DNA from: Mesostigma viride
Lineage: Eukaryota > Streptophyta > Mesostigmatophyceae > Mesostigmatales > Mesostigmataceae
DNA length: 51,926 bases
NCBI GenBank assembly: GCA_009746045.1
Contig: RPFO01002091.1
Location: forward strand, 1-51,926
Reading direction: 5' to 3'
The position numbers were made by a program, and so were the translations under genes. The notes beneath the pieces are model-generated. The model saw only the letters and a program-made list of their open reading frames with translations, had not been told where the DNA came from and did not search any database. The stretch's first letter is position 1, and each line of letters starts with the position of its first letter. Shown here piece by piece: positions 20,401 to 32,058 of the stretch.

Positions 20401-21868
20401 ACGGGGGCGAATCCCAGCTCATTGAGTTCCAGTGCCTTCACGCGGGGTTTTGGGGTCCGCTGCACCAAGGGAGCTAACTCCGCTAGGTAGGTCTTGATGT
20501 CCTGCAGGTTCCATTGAGCCCAGGAGAGGTGGGCGAATTTCCGCTTCACCTCATCCCGGAATTCGGGTTGCAAGCCCTCATAGAACCTTGCCAAGCAAGG
20601 CTTCTGGGCCCATCAGGTCATCAACCCGCCCAGCTAGAAGCTCGAACTTGGTCATATATTCCCGATAGCTCAGGTTCCCCTGCTTGAATGCCCCAAAAGC
20701 CTCCCGGTCCAGCTTGTCTTGGTCGGGTGGCAGGTACTTGGCCCGTGCTCGCCGAAATAACTCCGCCAAGCTGCTGGGGAAGCCATTGGCCAGGGCGCTT
20801 TCGCAATGGAGAGCTTGTCTCACATCGGGAGCCAGTGCCTCGCTGGACACCAGCTTGACCTTGATATCCTCGTCCAAGAGCTTGCGATTGTATGTCTCCC
20901 AGATGTCGATCTTCTGAGACACTGCAATCTCCCAAGCCTCAAACTCTTGGTACGAGCAGTCGGGTTTAAACTTGGGAATCTGATCCGACAGCTTGGGCAA
21001 CGGTGGTAGTCGCCCTGCATTGTGAGTATCATCGTCATGATGGCCCATGATACTCGCGGGTCTCCCGGGCCCGGCCACACCTTGCGAGGTGTGCCCACAC
21101 GGGTAACCTGCCCGGGGGCTGCACTCCTCCTCACCCGGGTACGTGCTCATACCCATGTGGGTAGTGGGGGCGGCTTGCATGATGATGGGCGGCGGTGGCC
21201 GCTGGGTGCTGGGCTCGTGGGTCACCCGGAGCCAGGCGGTCGTATGCTGAGTCGGGGAGCTAGGGGAATCGCCTCCCCTGCGACCCCGAAGGAAGACCGA
21301 CCGGTCCGTGCGGTGCCCTGGCCCTGCCCAGCCGGCCATTGGCGAGGCATGGCCGAAGGGGCTAGCCCCAAGGGGTCCAGGCGCATGATAGGACGCCCGA
21401 TTCGCAGCGCGGCGAGACCGCGATCGGCTATCATACAAGGGTGGCGCCGGGGCGCTGCTGGGCCAAGTGGCCAATGTAGGTTGCGGCAGCACCGTAGGCA
21501 GGGCCCCACTCCTACCGTAGTGCAGGGTAACATTATTCCCCTGCGCCCCCGCGCCGGCTCCTACACCAAGGGCCGGACCCGCCGACAATCCCGCGACGGA
21601 TGTTCCACTTGGTGGTCCATTAAGGGGAATCATTCACTACAGGGCTATCAGGTGGTGCACCGGCAGCCGCCGAGGAATTCCCTCCCAACCGTGGGGTTTG
21701 TGCCGGGGATGACCCCCTAGAGCCACGCTCACTACTCGGGCGTGAGTTATTTTGGGTAGCTCTCTCTGCCGCCTCGAGTGCTGCCACGAGGGAAGGGGCA
21801 GGAGAGAAACGATGGGCCTCTCGTCGCCCTCGCTCAACACCGTCAGCCATCGCGTGGTGGCTGGTCAA
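20401..21868 (-). pseudogene. Ty3/gypsy Gag, N-terminal and capsid part
   Basis: Starts near ATG 21866-21868 (or 21850). A low-complexity Pro/Gly/Ser-rich region is followed by a capsid-like domain: PDCSYQEFEAWEIAVSQKID, FRRARAKYLPPDQDKLDREA, FGAFKQGNLSYREYMTKFEL and, after a frame change near 20590, RFYEGLQPEFRDEVKRKFAH. The YLPP...F..FKQGNLSY.EY..KFE..A pattern is typical of plant and algal Ty3/gypsy Gag. Frame changes near 21625 and 20590 break it. The 8-bp hAT target duplication forms its downstream edge. Confidence 0.88.
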
Positions 21869-22324
21869 GTGTGAAACAATGTGCCTCTAGTCACCTTGGC
21901 GGGATGATAAATTAAGCACAAAAAATACGTCAATTAAAGGACGTGAGATATTCCTGCAGCTTTCCGGAGCTGACAGTATGTAGCTGCCAGATATAGGGTG
22001 TGAGGCAATGGCCAAGACGCCAAATAATGCGTGAAATTGCAACCCACAAAGCGTTTCCGTTATTAATTTAAAGCACGCAATATAAGGAGATTCGTTTCCG
22101 GACGAATCCCTTAGGCCAACCGGACAAGGCCAGGTTGGGGCGTGCAGGAACCGCAATATGGGTAACGATTATGGACAGTTAGGATTGTGGGGATCCGACC
22201 CCCACAATGAATTACTGCAAGCGGAATTAGTAACCTTGGGTTCCGGCCCTTATATATAATTCTGTTGATGATCCGGATCAGATGACAGAAAAACGGGACG
22301 GGATAGAGGCCACTGGGAAACTGT

Positions 22325-22336
22325 CCTCCGATACCA
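22325..22336 (-). other. possible primer-binding site of the gypsy element
   Basis: On the minus strand TGGTATCGGAGG differs from the common initiator-Met primer-binding site TGGTATCAGAGC at two positions. It lies about 460 bases before the Gag start. No clear LTR end (CA) adjoins it, so the call is weak. Confidence 0.35.
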
Positions 22337-23410
22337 GTTTAACACGTATGGCTATTTAAAGTAGCGCCTTAATGATTGAGAACGAATGCGAAAGACCTTA
22401 ATTTGACTTCCTATGCGTCACAGCGCACGATGGTGGCTTAAGAATACTTGTCACACAATACGAATAAGCTCAAACCGGGAAAACCGGTTTCGTATATTAC
22501 AATGTTACCACACAGATTAAAACACTCAATGCGGGAAGACTTACACCCAGTAGGCGAGGGATTCACACTCGAGCCCGCAGGAGGATTACACTCCAGGATT
22601 ATAAGCGATGGTAAATAATCTGTAGAGCAACGTGGTAAATTACGATACAAGGTCCGGATTGCTGGCATAGCTCGTGCCTTGCCTATTTTGTCCCTTCGTC
22701 GCCGTTGGTGGCTGCGCCTATAGCGCTGCCAACCAGGCATGACGTCAGGTCCGCGGGGACGGGCTTCTCGAACCGTCTGGAACACATTAAAGACCAGTTC
22801 GGCTAGAGGCCTCTCCTGAAAAAATATCCAAATGTCCGTAGGTACCCGTCACAACGCATGTGCAGTGCCACTTGGCTGTCCCGTAACTCCCGTTCAGGCG
22901 CTAGGTCTGCCTACGGCGCAAAGGCCAAGTTCGTCAGCAAAACTTCTACACTTACTTCCACACGGATTGCCTCGGCTGCCAACTATACTACTATGGCCTC
23001 GGCACTGGCGCCGGATTACGGTCGGCGCCGATTGACCGGGACGGATAATTTAATACCACAAACGGTATGTTGCATCCGTGCAACACCTACCTTCTTAGGA
23101 ATGTCCTTGGGGCCAGGCCAGGTCAGGATATGCCGCCCTGGCTGGCCAAGCCGCTGGGGGCCGGCCAGACCGAGGTCGACCGGTGTCTACCTGGCTGGTG
23201 CGAGCAAGATGTCCTACGAATGCTATCCTACGCTGTCTAATCTCGTCCAAAATGCGAGGCATGCCCTAAGTAAGTACTTGCGTGTCATGCGCAAAGGCAT
23301 ACCACGGAGTACTATGCTAATCTCATTAGAAAAATAATTACACAAAAGTTTAAACAAATATTGTCTGCATCATCCCCCGAGGCATGCCCTGGTACAAAGA
23401 TTCTAAAGAC
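22337..23410. other. possible 5' LTR remnant and unassigned DNA
   Basis: By position the first few hundred bases should be the gypsy 5' LTR, but no second LTR copy exists in the window for comparison and no duplication is visible. Open frames between 22.4 and 23.3 kb show no family motif. Confidence 0.35.
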
Positions 23411-23828
23411 CTATGCGTGGAAAACCCTACATGTACATTCAGGGCCTAGCTGACGGAGCATCCGGGTTACCGTGCCGTTTAGCTTGGCCGCCAGCGTGTC
23501 CGTGAGCGTCCATGCCTCGGTGCCATACGTGAGCACCGTGAGGACCAGGACCTTGCCGGAGCATGCGCTTGCGGTGCTCGCCGAGGGCCTTCGAGTGCCA
23601 GTAGGTTTTGAGCGAACGATGCCGAGCCCAGGCCAGGCCGATGCGGGTGTCCACATCGGCGGCGGTGTCAGGAAGCATGCTCCCCAGCAGTTTGAAGCGA
23701 TCACGAAACAGGATCTCCGTCCCGTCTAGCAGCCGCGGCAGCGGCGGGCGACTGGAAGCCCCAATCACCATAGCCTCAGTTTTGACACTAATCTCCAACC
23801 CCACCGCCCGGGTCTGTTGAGAAGCCAT
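23411..23828 (-). pseudogene. LINE reverse transcriptase fragment, frameshifted
   Basis: Reads ISVKTEAMVIGA, LLDGTEILFRDRFKLLGSML, ADVDTRIGLAWARHRSLKTY, then in the other frame VLVLTVLTYGTEAWTLTD. The KTE...YLGS...RI..A...L and YG.E.WTLT landmarks are those of the region after the RT palm in CR1/RTE/Jockey-type LINEs. A frame change lies between the two parts near 23580. It is a dead, truncated copy, unrelated in orientation to the tail at 23969. Confidence 0.8.
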
Positions 23829-23968
23829 GCCCTAGCTCTTGTATAGCCATGATGATCTTCCTCCCCATGCCGGGCCCCCCTTAGTTGGGTTGCGCTCCGA
23901 GACAGCATGGTGGTGCAGGTGCCCTTGGTGCACCTAGAGCAAGTGTTGCTTACATTAATTCGACTCTT

Positions 23969-24076
23969 GCAGGAAGTAGCCCAGAATGTATTAAAAGCCA
24001 TATGCCCCTTCTCCGGTATATGTGCTACATATACTCCCAACGGAGTTATGTTACTAATTAATTAATTAATTATTAA
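23969..24076 (+). mobile_element. LINE-type 3' tail, copy 2
   Basis: This is the better-kept copy of the tail at 2449-2560. ACTCC (24033-24037) pairs with GGAGT (24042-24046) around CAAC, then TTAATTAA repeats follow. The source element is unknown. Confidence 0.6.
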
Positions 24077-24090
24077 TGGAGGCAGATGCC

Positions 24091-24366
24091 GTACTCCTAC
24101 ACACACAGATCTCGAATGATTTGTCCAGTGCAAAATCCGAATGGCTTGCATCACTCCCCGGAAATGAGACCTTTTGCGGTTGGAAGTTCCTGTAGGTGTC
24201 AGCTGGCGATGCCTTAGGATCAGCAGACGTCCGTCCTATAGTCAGCAAAAGTGGGTGCGAGAGGTCCCCAGTTCGATTCCGGCCTGGATTCATTTGTAGA
24301 TCGCGTTTTCCGCGGACCGGCACTGAACGCAAATGGTTTTCACCTTTGCGGCGTGCCAAATCAGAA
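24091..24366. mobile_element. SINE-like element, copy 1
   Basis: A 276-bp sequence beginning GTACTCCTACACACACAG, with a B-box-like AGTTCGATTCC and an upstream tRNA-like stretch with GTGTCAGCTGGCG. The reverse strand reads NPGRNRTGDLSHPLLLT, the kind of peptide seen when tRNA-derived SINEs are translated. It ends near GCGTGCCAAATCAGAA. Confidence 0.55.
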
Positions 24367-24483
24367 TATACGCTTGGCTGATCTCGATAGTACCGGCTAC
24401 GCCCCCTTCTCAAGAAGGTTCCAGCCGTGTTCAGCCCGTCTCACGTGTCGAGACTGAACAAGTCTCGAGTGGACACGTGTGTA

Positions 24484-24754
24484 GTACTCCTACACACACA
24501 GATCTCGAATGATTTATCTAGTGCAAATTCCGAATGGCTTGCATCACTCCCCGGAAAGGAGAACTTTTGCGGTTGGACTGTAGGTGTCAGCTGGCGATGC
24601 CTTAGGATCAGGAGACGTCCGTCCTTTAGTCAGCAAAAGTGGGTGCGAGAGGTCCCCAGTTCGATTCCGGCCTGGATTCATTTGCAGATCGCGTTTTCCG
24701 CGGACCGGCACTGAACGCAAATGGTTTTCACCTTTGCGGCGTGCCAAATCAGAA
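24484..24754. mobile_element. SINE-like element, copy 2
   Basis: It is nearly identical to the copy at 24091, in the same orientation and 393 bp further on, with a small deletion near 24577. Either two insertions occurred or a segment including the 117-bp spacer was duplicated. Confidence 0.6.
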
Positions 24755-25060
24755 AATCAGAAGATGGTACGCAAGGATAGATGGCAAGTAGTGATGAAGG
24801 AGACCACCCCCAAATCTGTGGGGGCTCCGCGTGTGACCGCGTATGGCATTCACAGCGATTAGGGCCGCGGTGCCCACAACCCTGTAACTAGGACCTAGAT
24901 AGCTTACACCATCCATTCCATCCCATCAGCGGTGAAGGATAGCTAGCATCATCCATTCCATCCCATGTTCCCCTCCAACTGAGGACTTATGCTCACGTGA
25001 CGCCGTCACGTGTACATCAATAAATTAATTAACTGATTGATTGAATGATGATCAAGTTGG
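24755..25060 (+). mobile_element. possible retroposon 3' end with hairpin and TTAA tail
   Basis: A short frame reading MVRKDRWQVVMKETTPKS ends at TAG near 24860. A hairpin CACGTGACG/CGTCACGTG with one-base loop (24994-25012) follows, then AATAAATTAATTAAC. The order short ORF end, hairpin, TTAA tail matches the other LINE tails here, but the sequence differs. Confidence 0.35.
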
Positions 25061-26539
25061 CCAATTAGAGAGCTGTACAAAAGAGATTGAGCTGTCAAAC
25101 AACAGTCAGGTATCAGATTTATGTCAGCTGCACACCACAGGGGCCCAGCAGATCCCACTGGTAAGTGCACAGTCGCTTGTCTGATGTCGGCAATCCCTAG
25201 TTTGCCTGATCAATATCAGGCACGCACACTCGGCCTTGCTTGTGTCACCTTCTAGACCACGGTCCAACTGCTTTTGCAAGCGGACTCTCAAATGGGCCGA
25301 GCCTGCCAGTGCTGGCTGTACCGCTACCATAAGCTCCCCTGGGCTCCACCTACTCAAGGCCCTTTCTGCTATTACGCAGCGCAGACAACAGCGGGCGATG
25401 CCTTTCTGAAGGCACACACACAGAGACAACCAGCACAGGCTATACAAGGTACCTACAATGAAAGAATAAAATTCTCAGGACCAGACCCAGACCTACACAC
25501 CTGTACAGAAGAAATTACACTGTACAGCTGGGATCCAACCACCTGGGGCGCCATTGCCCTGCGGAGCTGCAGGCGCCAAAGACTAGTGGCAAGGGAGCAA
25601 CCCGACGACGACAGCTCAGTTGCTTGAGGTATTAATGAGCTCGCTTCTTCCTGGCTTGCTGCTCCCTTGTCGGGGGGTGGCCTCACAAAGCACCTGACAG
25701 ACCTCACCGAGAGGCCCAGGTACATCCAGGACCATCCTTATGTGGCGCCATCTTGTCGGGCATAATAGATAGACAAACATCGCATGCGCCGAGTACTGTA
25801 CTACTAGAGTCGCACCAGTACTGTGCAAGCAGGCATGCCCATAAGGCCTAACAAAGACAAGTGGTTGATCGGTGGGACTCATCACACACTAGACGAGCCG
25901 AACCACGGCGCCTCGTCTTGAATGGCAGGACGACCCCCGGGAGCACAGCCTGGCCTCCCCTTTACGGCGTGCCAAGCTCGCGCAAAGAGGCACCAAGAGG
26001 AACCGTGCAAATGAAAACCAGCGAAACGAAACTGAAAACAGCTCTTCCCATTCCATGCTCTCTGCATGCAAACGTAGACACTCTCCAGAGGCTGATTCGA
26101 TGGCGATCTGGCAAGTTGCAGCGTCACCATAGTCAAGTTCATGATTCGCCCAGAAGAAGTGCCACAGGCTCAGGTTTCCAGCATCAATTTTCGCCGTTAA
26201 ACCAACACTCATGCGAATGCCCTCTCAGGCCTCCGCAGTCCTGAGGGTCTCTGTCCAAGCATGGAAGGAAACCAGGGTGCCATTACAGTGCCTTCCTCCC
26301 AATAACCAGTGAATCCCGTCAACCTCTTCGTGATGCCATACTGCTGGCACCACCTCCCACGGAACAACACAGGCATCTCGTGAGCGACTCGCACTGCACG
26401 GGGCGTTTTCAGGCGCAAGCCTGTGTGACAGGCGCTGCTAAAGAAAGCCAATGTCCCAACATTCTCACAATCCGCCCCCCTAGATAATAATGATCCAAAG
26501 GGCGTCGCCTTGCAAAGCCGAAGCCAGCACGCCACGGTC
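25061..26539. other. no recognisable gene
   Basis: The open frames (up to 127 codons) overlap on both strands and show no family motif. No tandem repeats are evident. Confidence 0.4.
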
Positions 26540-26960
26540 TATGAGACGGCAGTATAGGAAACCCTCGTATAAGGGACCCCTTTTTAGGAGACCCCTGTGT
26601 AGGAGACCACTCGCGAGGAAACCAAGGGTCCAGAGAGCCATGGTCAATGGAGACCCCATGGCACAAGGGAAAGACGGTATCCCTCGTGCGGGAAACCACC
26701 GCCTTGGAGCCCATAGTCTTAATAAGACCATGGTCTAACACAGACCATGGTCTTACTTCCTCATGGTCAGAAGCCCTGGGCGTCTATCACAGATCATGGT
26801 CCGACACACATCATGGTCTCCAAAGCCCCGGCCCAGGAGATTGCTGTACAGGAAACTTTCCTCTCGCAGGAAACCCAGGTGCTGATAGACACTGTACAGG
26901 AGACCGCGGTCCATCAAGCCAAGGTTCAGGAGACCGCGGCGGTTTGGGAGACTTAGACTA
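26540..26960. repeat. degenerate AGGAGACC / CATGGTC repeat region
   Basis: The words AGGAGACC, AGGAAACC and CATGGTC recur at irregular 15-40-bp spacing, including palindromes AGACCATGGTCT. The unit is too diverged to give one clean consensus. Confidence 0.6.
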
Positions 26961-27118
26961 TGGTGCCATGGTCGGACACTGGCCACGGTGCCAGGAGCTG
27001 AAGTGGAAGAGCCAGTGCTCCTGAGGACAACGGCTGCCCAGGAGGGATGGTCCCGGAGGCCATGGGACTATGCAGCCACGGCCCAGCACACACCACCAAC
27101 AACTATGGATCCCTAGTT

Positions 27119-30100
27119 TCAGGAGACCATGCGGCCAAAGCGGTATGCGAGCGTGCGCCGCTGCCGCGTGGGCGCCACGTAGTCATCGTCCTCGGACGAC
27201 AGAAGTATCTCCTCCTCGGGCACGTACGGCTCGTCGCGCTCCTCCACCCCACGCCGCTCGTGGGTCACCTGGTCACCATGGCTGCCCCGCTCGTGCACGA
27301 CCCGCTCCTGCACGTGCTCCTCCTCGTGGGCCACCTCCTCGATCGGCGCGCGGTGGTACGCGCCTTGGCTCAGCTGCGCACAGCGGCATGGCCGAGGAGG
27401 AGAGCGCGAAAAAAAAGAAGAGAGGGGCGTAAAGGCCAGGCTTCGTGAGGGGCCAGTTTCCCAAGTTCTAGGCAGAAAGCGCGAGGGGAAGCCAAAAGAG
27501 GGTCGGTTAGGGGTGGAAATGATTAGGGTGGATTTGGATCCTGTGAGTGATTAAAAGTACCAAACATGACAACAATTATTTGAGCCAAAAGAAGGAAGCA
27601 GTCTTTTACTAAACTGTATACAAACTGGGTATGTCACTATCACCTCAGATTAAAATTAAATAAATGGCATAAAAAAGATAAATGGTGGTCATACACATAG
27701 TAGTTTAGTATTGCAGAAACTAGAGCGCAACAAAACAGTGGAGTGGGCATTACAATGAGGAGAAGCAGCTCTTGAAAACGTCAAAACACCTGCCCCCAAA
27801 AGAAATTAAGCGACTCATGAACTAATTAACTGCAGGCAGGCGCTCAATTTGGACACGCCGACGATGCTAAGCTCCTTCCAGTGTAACGACCACCGTCCCC
27901 CCAAATGGGCATTTCATCCACTAGAGCCGTGGAAACCCCAGTCCCATCCCTGATGCAAAGAAACAAAACCCAGAAACTGGGGATAGCACGACAAGAGCAG
28001 CTAAGGGCTGGTGAAACCATGATAAAAAAACTTCCTGTGAAATTTCCTACCCGGGAACCATGTACACCCCCCACTAACCACAATGAACTTCTTTTTCCCA
28101 CTGGTATACCGTAAAAAATAGCTCCGATGCGCAGACTTATGCTAAAACCGCCAAGCCACATCACCCATGCATGTCCGAAAATGCGACACTGCCATCCGGA
28201 GCCTCGGTGTCCGCACCCTTGGGGGAAACCACACATGTGGCCAAGGGTGACCGTCACGGTACCCTGCCGAGATGTCCCTGACAACTTGCTGTGTGTGGGT
28301 GCCAGGGCCAAGTGGCGTTGTTGACAACAGCGGTTGTACGCGCAGTCTCCTAGAATGCTGCGCAGACCGCTGGATGCCTCCTATTTCCTATGTGACCAAC
28401 GCCCTGCAGAGGCCAGTTACGCACTCCTTGGCGCTGCATGGGGTGAGACTAGCCACGAAATCCTTTATAAAGAGGCGCGTGTGATAATGAACAGCCATTG
28501 GCTGATTGAGGGCAGACGATGGCTTGCCATACATTCACTGAAACCATGGGCGACTGAGCATACTTTCTAATCCCAGGTCTATTTGCGAAACAAGCTGTAA
28601 TGAAGAAAGACTTAAAGCCATGAATACTGTAGAGAGCCATGGTCATCCATCTGCCCATGCATGGAAACAATGCCCATGAGCAACCCTTTACCCTAGCACT
28701 AGGACCAAGACGGATGTCCGAATGAGCATAGTGGTATTTAAGTAATTGCACAACAGCCCCATGGCTTCATGCAACATCCATCCTGGCAACATGCTCTTGA
28801 CCACGATCACGTGATTGCCCCACCCCACCCCCCCAAAATACAAGCACGTCATGCCTGGTTGCACCCAAGCTTGCGAGTGACCTTTCCTATTGCTAGGTCA
28901 CTTCAACTCATAATTAAAAGATTAAAAAAATGGGTTAGGACCTTAATGCAAAAAAAATCGGATTCCGCCTGTAAATTTGCAATCCGGCCACTTGAGCCTG
29001 TCTTGTGGAGAGGTTGCCTTGCCCCCCCCCCCCCCCCCCCAACAACAAACACTACATTAGTGTTAGCTGCAAATCAAGCCCTCACGTGTGCTGTCCTCAA
29101 CACCCTGGAGAACAAAAGGATAAAGGACTTTTACTGCGAGCCGTCACCAGCTCACCTGCGCGGACGCGGCAGCGGCGGTCGCGTGCTGCGAGAGCGCGGC
29201 GAGCACCGCCAGCATGGTCGACTGCAGGTAGACGAGCCCCAGCGACCAGTAGTGCGCACCCAGGTCCAGCGCGCGCGTGCGCACCTCGCCCAGGCGGCGG
29301 TCGATCTCCGGCTCGTGCTCGCGGAGCTTGGGCTTGAGGAAGGTGAAGTAGACGTAGTCCGCGCCCTGGGGGAAGGAGGTGGGACGGGAAGGGGGTGGGA
29401 CGGGAAGGGGGTGGGACGGGAAGGGAAGGGGGAGGGGGGAATGAAAAGGGGGAAGAGGGGAAGGAAAAGGGTTGAGGGGGGGGAAGGAAAAGCGGGGAAG
29501 GGGGGGGAAAGAACGGGGGGAGGGGCGAGGGGGAGGGAAGGGGAGTCAGGAGGGTTGACAAGTGGCACTTTAAAGGGGAGAGATGGTGAAGTGGTGCGAG
29601 CAGAGGAAGGGTTAGAAGTCTCGCCATGAAATTTACTAGGGAAACAAAGAAAATCGGGAGCTGTGAGCTCCGCAAGTACAGGACGGACCTGCGGCAACAG
29701 CGGCGCAGGCTTAGTGTACCGGACGGGTCATGTTACAAACCAGTCAAACGGATTGGCACTAAAAAAAAATATTTCGCCTGACACCACAGCGTGAAGGGAA
29801 AGAAAAAGGGGCAAGCGCACCACTTTCTGATAGGAGGGACGCTGGCGAGACCACATCAGATGTGGCGGACTGTTCTATTATCCTCTGCTACATGAAAAAA
29901 ATAAAAATACTGGGGAGAAGAGGGCAAAAATGATCAGGAATAGGGCAACAAGATATTCTAAATTCTTATACTAGGCGTTCTCTGCTCACATTGTTCAGCC
30001 CATACAGTATCAGACACGACATGGGTTGGCCTATCTTGGTAGATCCCATGCCCACCTTGGTCTTCTCATGCCACAGGAACAGCACAAACGCGACCTTGGC

Positions 30101-32058
30101 CTCGTAGTAGAACGGCAGCCTGCGCACGCATAGAGTTATTCATGCACACACGGTTCCATAGTCATATGCACACGGCAAAGCTTCCGAGGCATGCACACTA
30201 GGCTTCATGATGTTCATGCCCGCAAGTTCTGCGAACTGACACAACCAGAGTTTAATAAGCAACAGAGCCATTCCCAGTGGCATCCCTCTGGCATTCTTGA
30301 TGGCAGCCATAGTGGCATGCACAGTGGCAGGCACAATGGACCCGCAGTGGCAGGATCGTGACATTTCTTGTCAATATTCCCAGCCATTCACGGCACTCAT
30401 CTTCAATGCTTCTAGTCATCAATGGTGGCACCCGTCGGCCCATCATCAGGCCCTCACAGACGCATGCAACGAAAAAAAAAAAATTGTAGATCTTCTCTAG
30501 ACATTGCGACACACGCGTGGCGATAAAGGCCACGGAGAAACGCGGTACGCAACACTGATGCGACAGCCGGTGCAACAGTGGGGTGTAACAGGTGGTGGTG
30601 CTGCAACAGTGGATGCCAAAGTAGCACTAGCCTAGTGCAACCGGAGATGCGACGGTGGTGATGCGACAGTAGGTGCAATAATAGATGCAACAGTGGTGGC
30701 GCGACAGGTGGTGGTCCAACAACGGTCGATGCGACAGTGGATGTAACAGTGGTGGTGCAACAGTCAATGCTACACGGATGCAACAACATCTGCCACAGTG
30801 TGAAGCTTCCCACGGCCACGACTCACAACCGATCGCCAGATCACCATCTGCTTGCCTGAATGATGGGGACCCATTCCAGCAAAAATGCACCATAAATGGC
30901 ATCGACGCACTCTCACAGGCACCTCGCCTGACACATCAGGCTCGGGCACCACAGACACACACGCGCGCACGCACACAGTGATAGCACACAGTGACAGCAC
31001 ACAGTGACAGCACACAATGATAGCACACAATGATTGCACACAATGATTGCACACAATGACTGCACACAGTGATATCTCGGTGATAAAGAACGCACTCTCG
31101 GTAGGCTAGGTTAGCTACCAACACTTGCGGATGGTGGTGCTGGCTCATTCATTCATCACAAATCAACCGACCCTGGTTCTTCGAAAAAAGGAGTAACACA
31201 GGGCCCACTGCTCATGCAAGCTTCTTGTGTCGAGAATGAGTGGGGTGTGGGCATGAATGCTACCACGCACCAGTATATAAATAGATCGGCAAAGCGCTCC
31301 AGCACCGCGAAAATGGTCAGCACCATCCTGCGAGGAGCACAAGAAAAAGTCAGAAAACAGGGCCAACAACGGAGCGGAGAACACATGCAGCCCTGGAGTT
31401 AAGCCATGTTGCCCGCAGACAAGGCATGTTCATCAGCCTCCAACTTGGCCATTGGAGGAATTGCTGGCATGTACACGCACGCAGCCCTTAGCCCTTTTCA
31501 CTTGATTGTTTTAATTTGATTCCATTTTTGGTTGTTCAACACTTTGTTGTTTGATTTGATTCCTTCCATCCAGATAGCACACCCCAGCAGAGTAGATGGA
31601 GCAGCCTAATCCACCGTAACAAGAAACGACCTATCAAAAAGGGGTTGCCTTGCATAGCCGCAGCCCTGGTAATTCTAGATGACCAGGAATGCCAAGAAAT
31701 TGGCAGCTGTAACTTAACAGGTAAAGCTGGCATGGGTAAGCCACTACCACGTGCCGAGAAGTGTATCTGAACTCCAGTAGCGAAAAAAAATACCATCAGC
31801 GGCACACACAAATTGCTGGTATGGCTTACCTGGCATAGCGGCCCGGCCAACTCACTGATCATGCCTACAGTCCAAACAACCTTGCACTCATTGGATACTC
31901 TTCTAATTGGTAAAATAAAAATATTGGCGGCCATGGATCTCAGCAATTTTTCCTTCGTACCAGTAGCGCACCCAGTGGCGCAGCTCCTCAGGGTCCGTGC
32001 GCGGTTTCTCGAGAACTTTGTAGCAGTGATAGGCCGGGTAGACAAAGCCAACCGTCAT
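27119..32058 (-). CDS. TB2/DP1/HVA22 (REEP/Yop1) family ER membrane-shaping protein, five exons
   Basis: Exons on the minus strand: 31961-32058, 31271-31327, 30056-30119, 29156-29365 and 27119-27373. All introns are GT-AG, and phases agree at every junction (two Trp codons are split TG/G). The product is about 227 residues. Exon 1 reads GFVYPAYHCYKVLEKP and ELRHWVRYW. Exons 2-3 read MVLTIFAVLERFADLFIYW and LPFYYEAKVAFVLFLW. Exon 4 reads TKGADYVYFTFLKPKLREHE. Together these follow the family order YPAY - YW - E.F.D - W.PFYYE.K - TKGA..VY..F..P. The two hydrophobic hairpins bend tubular ER membranes. The last exon is an acidic, His-rich tail ending with a basic RQRRTLAYRFGRMVS. ATG 32056-32058 gives an N-terminus slightly shorter than usual, and an AG just before it leaves room for an upstream exon. 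Confidence 0.88.
27374..29155 (-). other. intron 4 of the HVA22-like gene
   Basis: 1,782 bp, donor GTGAGC and acceptor TGCGCAG after a T-rich tract. It contains a C17-type homopolymer on the plus strand near 29024-29040. No independent gene is recognised in it. Confidence 0.75.
29366..29560. repeat. G-rich tract at the acceptor of intron 3
   Basis: On the plus strand GGGAAGGGGGTGGGACGG-type repeats run for about 190 bp. On the gene strand this is an extended C/T tract ending at the CAG acceptor of exon 4. Many G-runs of three or more could form G-quadruplexes on the non-transcript strand. Confidence 0.85.
30560..30790. repeat. degenerate GATGCGACAGTGGTG repeats in intron 2
   Basis: Words such as GTGCAACAGTGGTG and GATGCGACAGTGG recur every 12-18 bp within intron 2 of the HVA22-like gene. 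Confidence 0.65.
30976..31076. repeat. 14-bp tandem repeat AGCACACARTGAYW in intron 2
   Basis: About seven tandem copies: CACACAGTGACAG, CACACAATGATAG, CACACAATGATTG and similar. Confidence 0.85.

Larger units (their letters stand above)
11057..22336 (-). mobile_element. decayed Ty3/gypsy LTR retrotransposon, nested with other elements
   Basis: Reading along the minus strand the order is gag with a zinc knuckle, aspartic protease, reverse transcriptase, RNase H and integrase, which is the Ty3/gypsy order. Every domain has at least one frameshift or stop, so the copy is dead. It is split by a hAT-like element (16883-20392), a foldback block (14605-15077) and two solo LTRs (12989-13769 and 11175-11857). 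The integrase end is lost near 11.06-11.1 kb: no 3' LTR and no chromodomain are seen. A possible primer-binding site lies at 22325-22336, but the 5' LTR boundaries are not clear. Confidence 0.93.

Noticed and set aside
23765-24040. Additional LINE coding sequence upstream of 23828 on the minus strand
   Set aside because: The frame there shows no RT motifs and overlaps an independent plus-oriented element tail.
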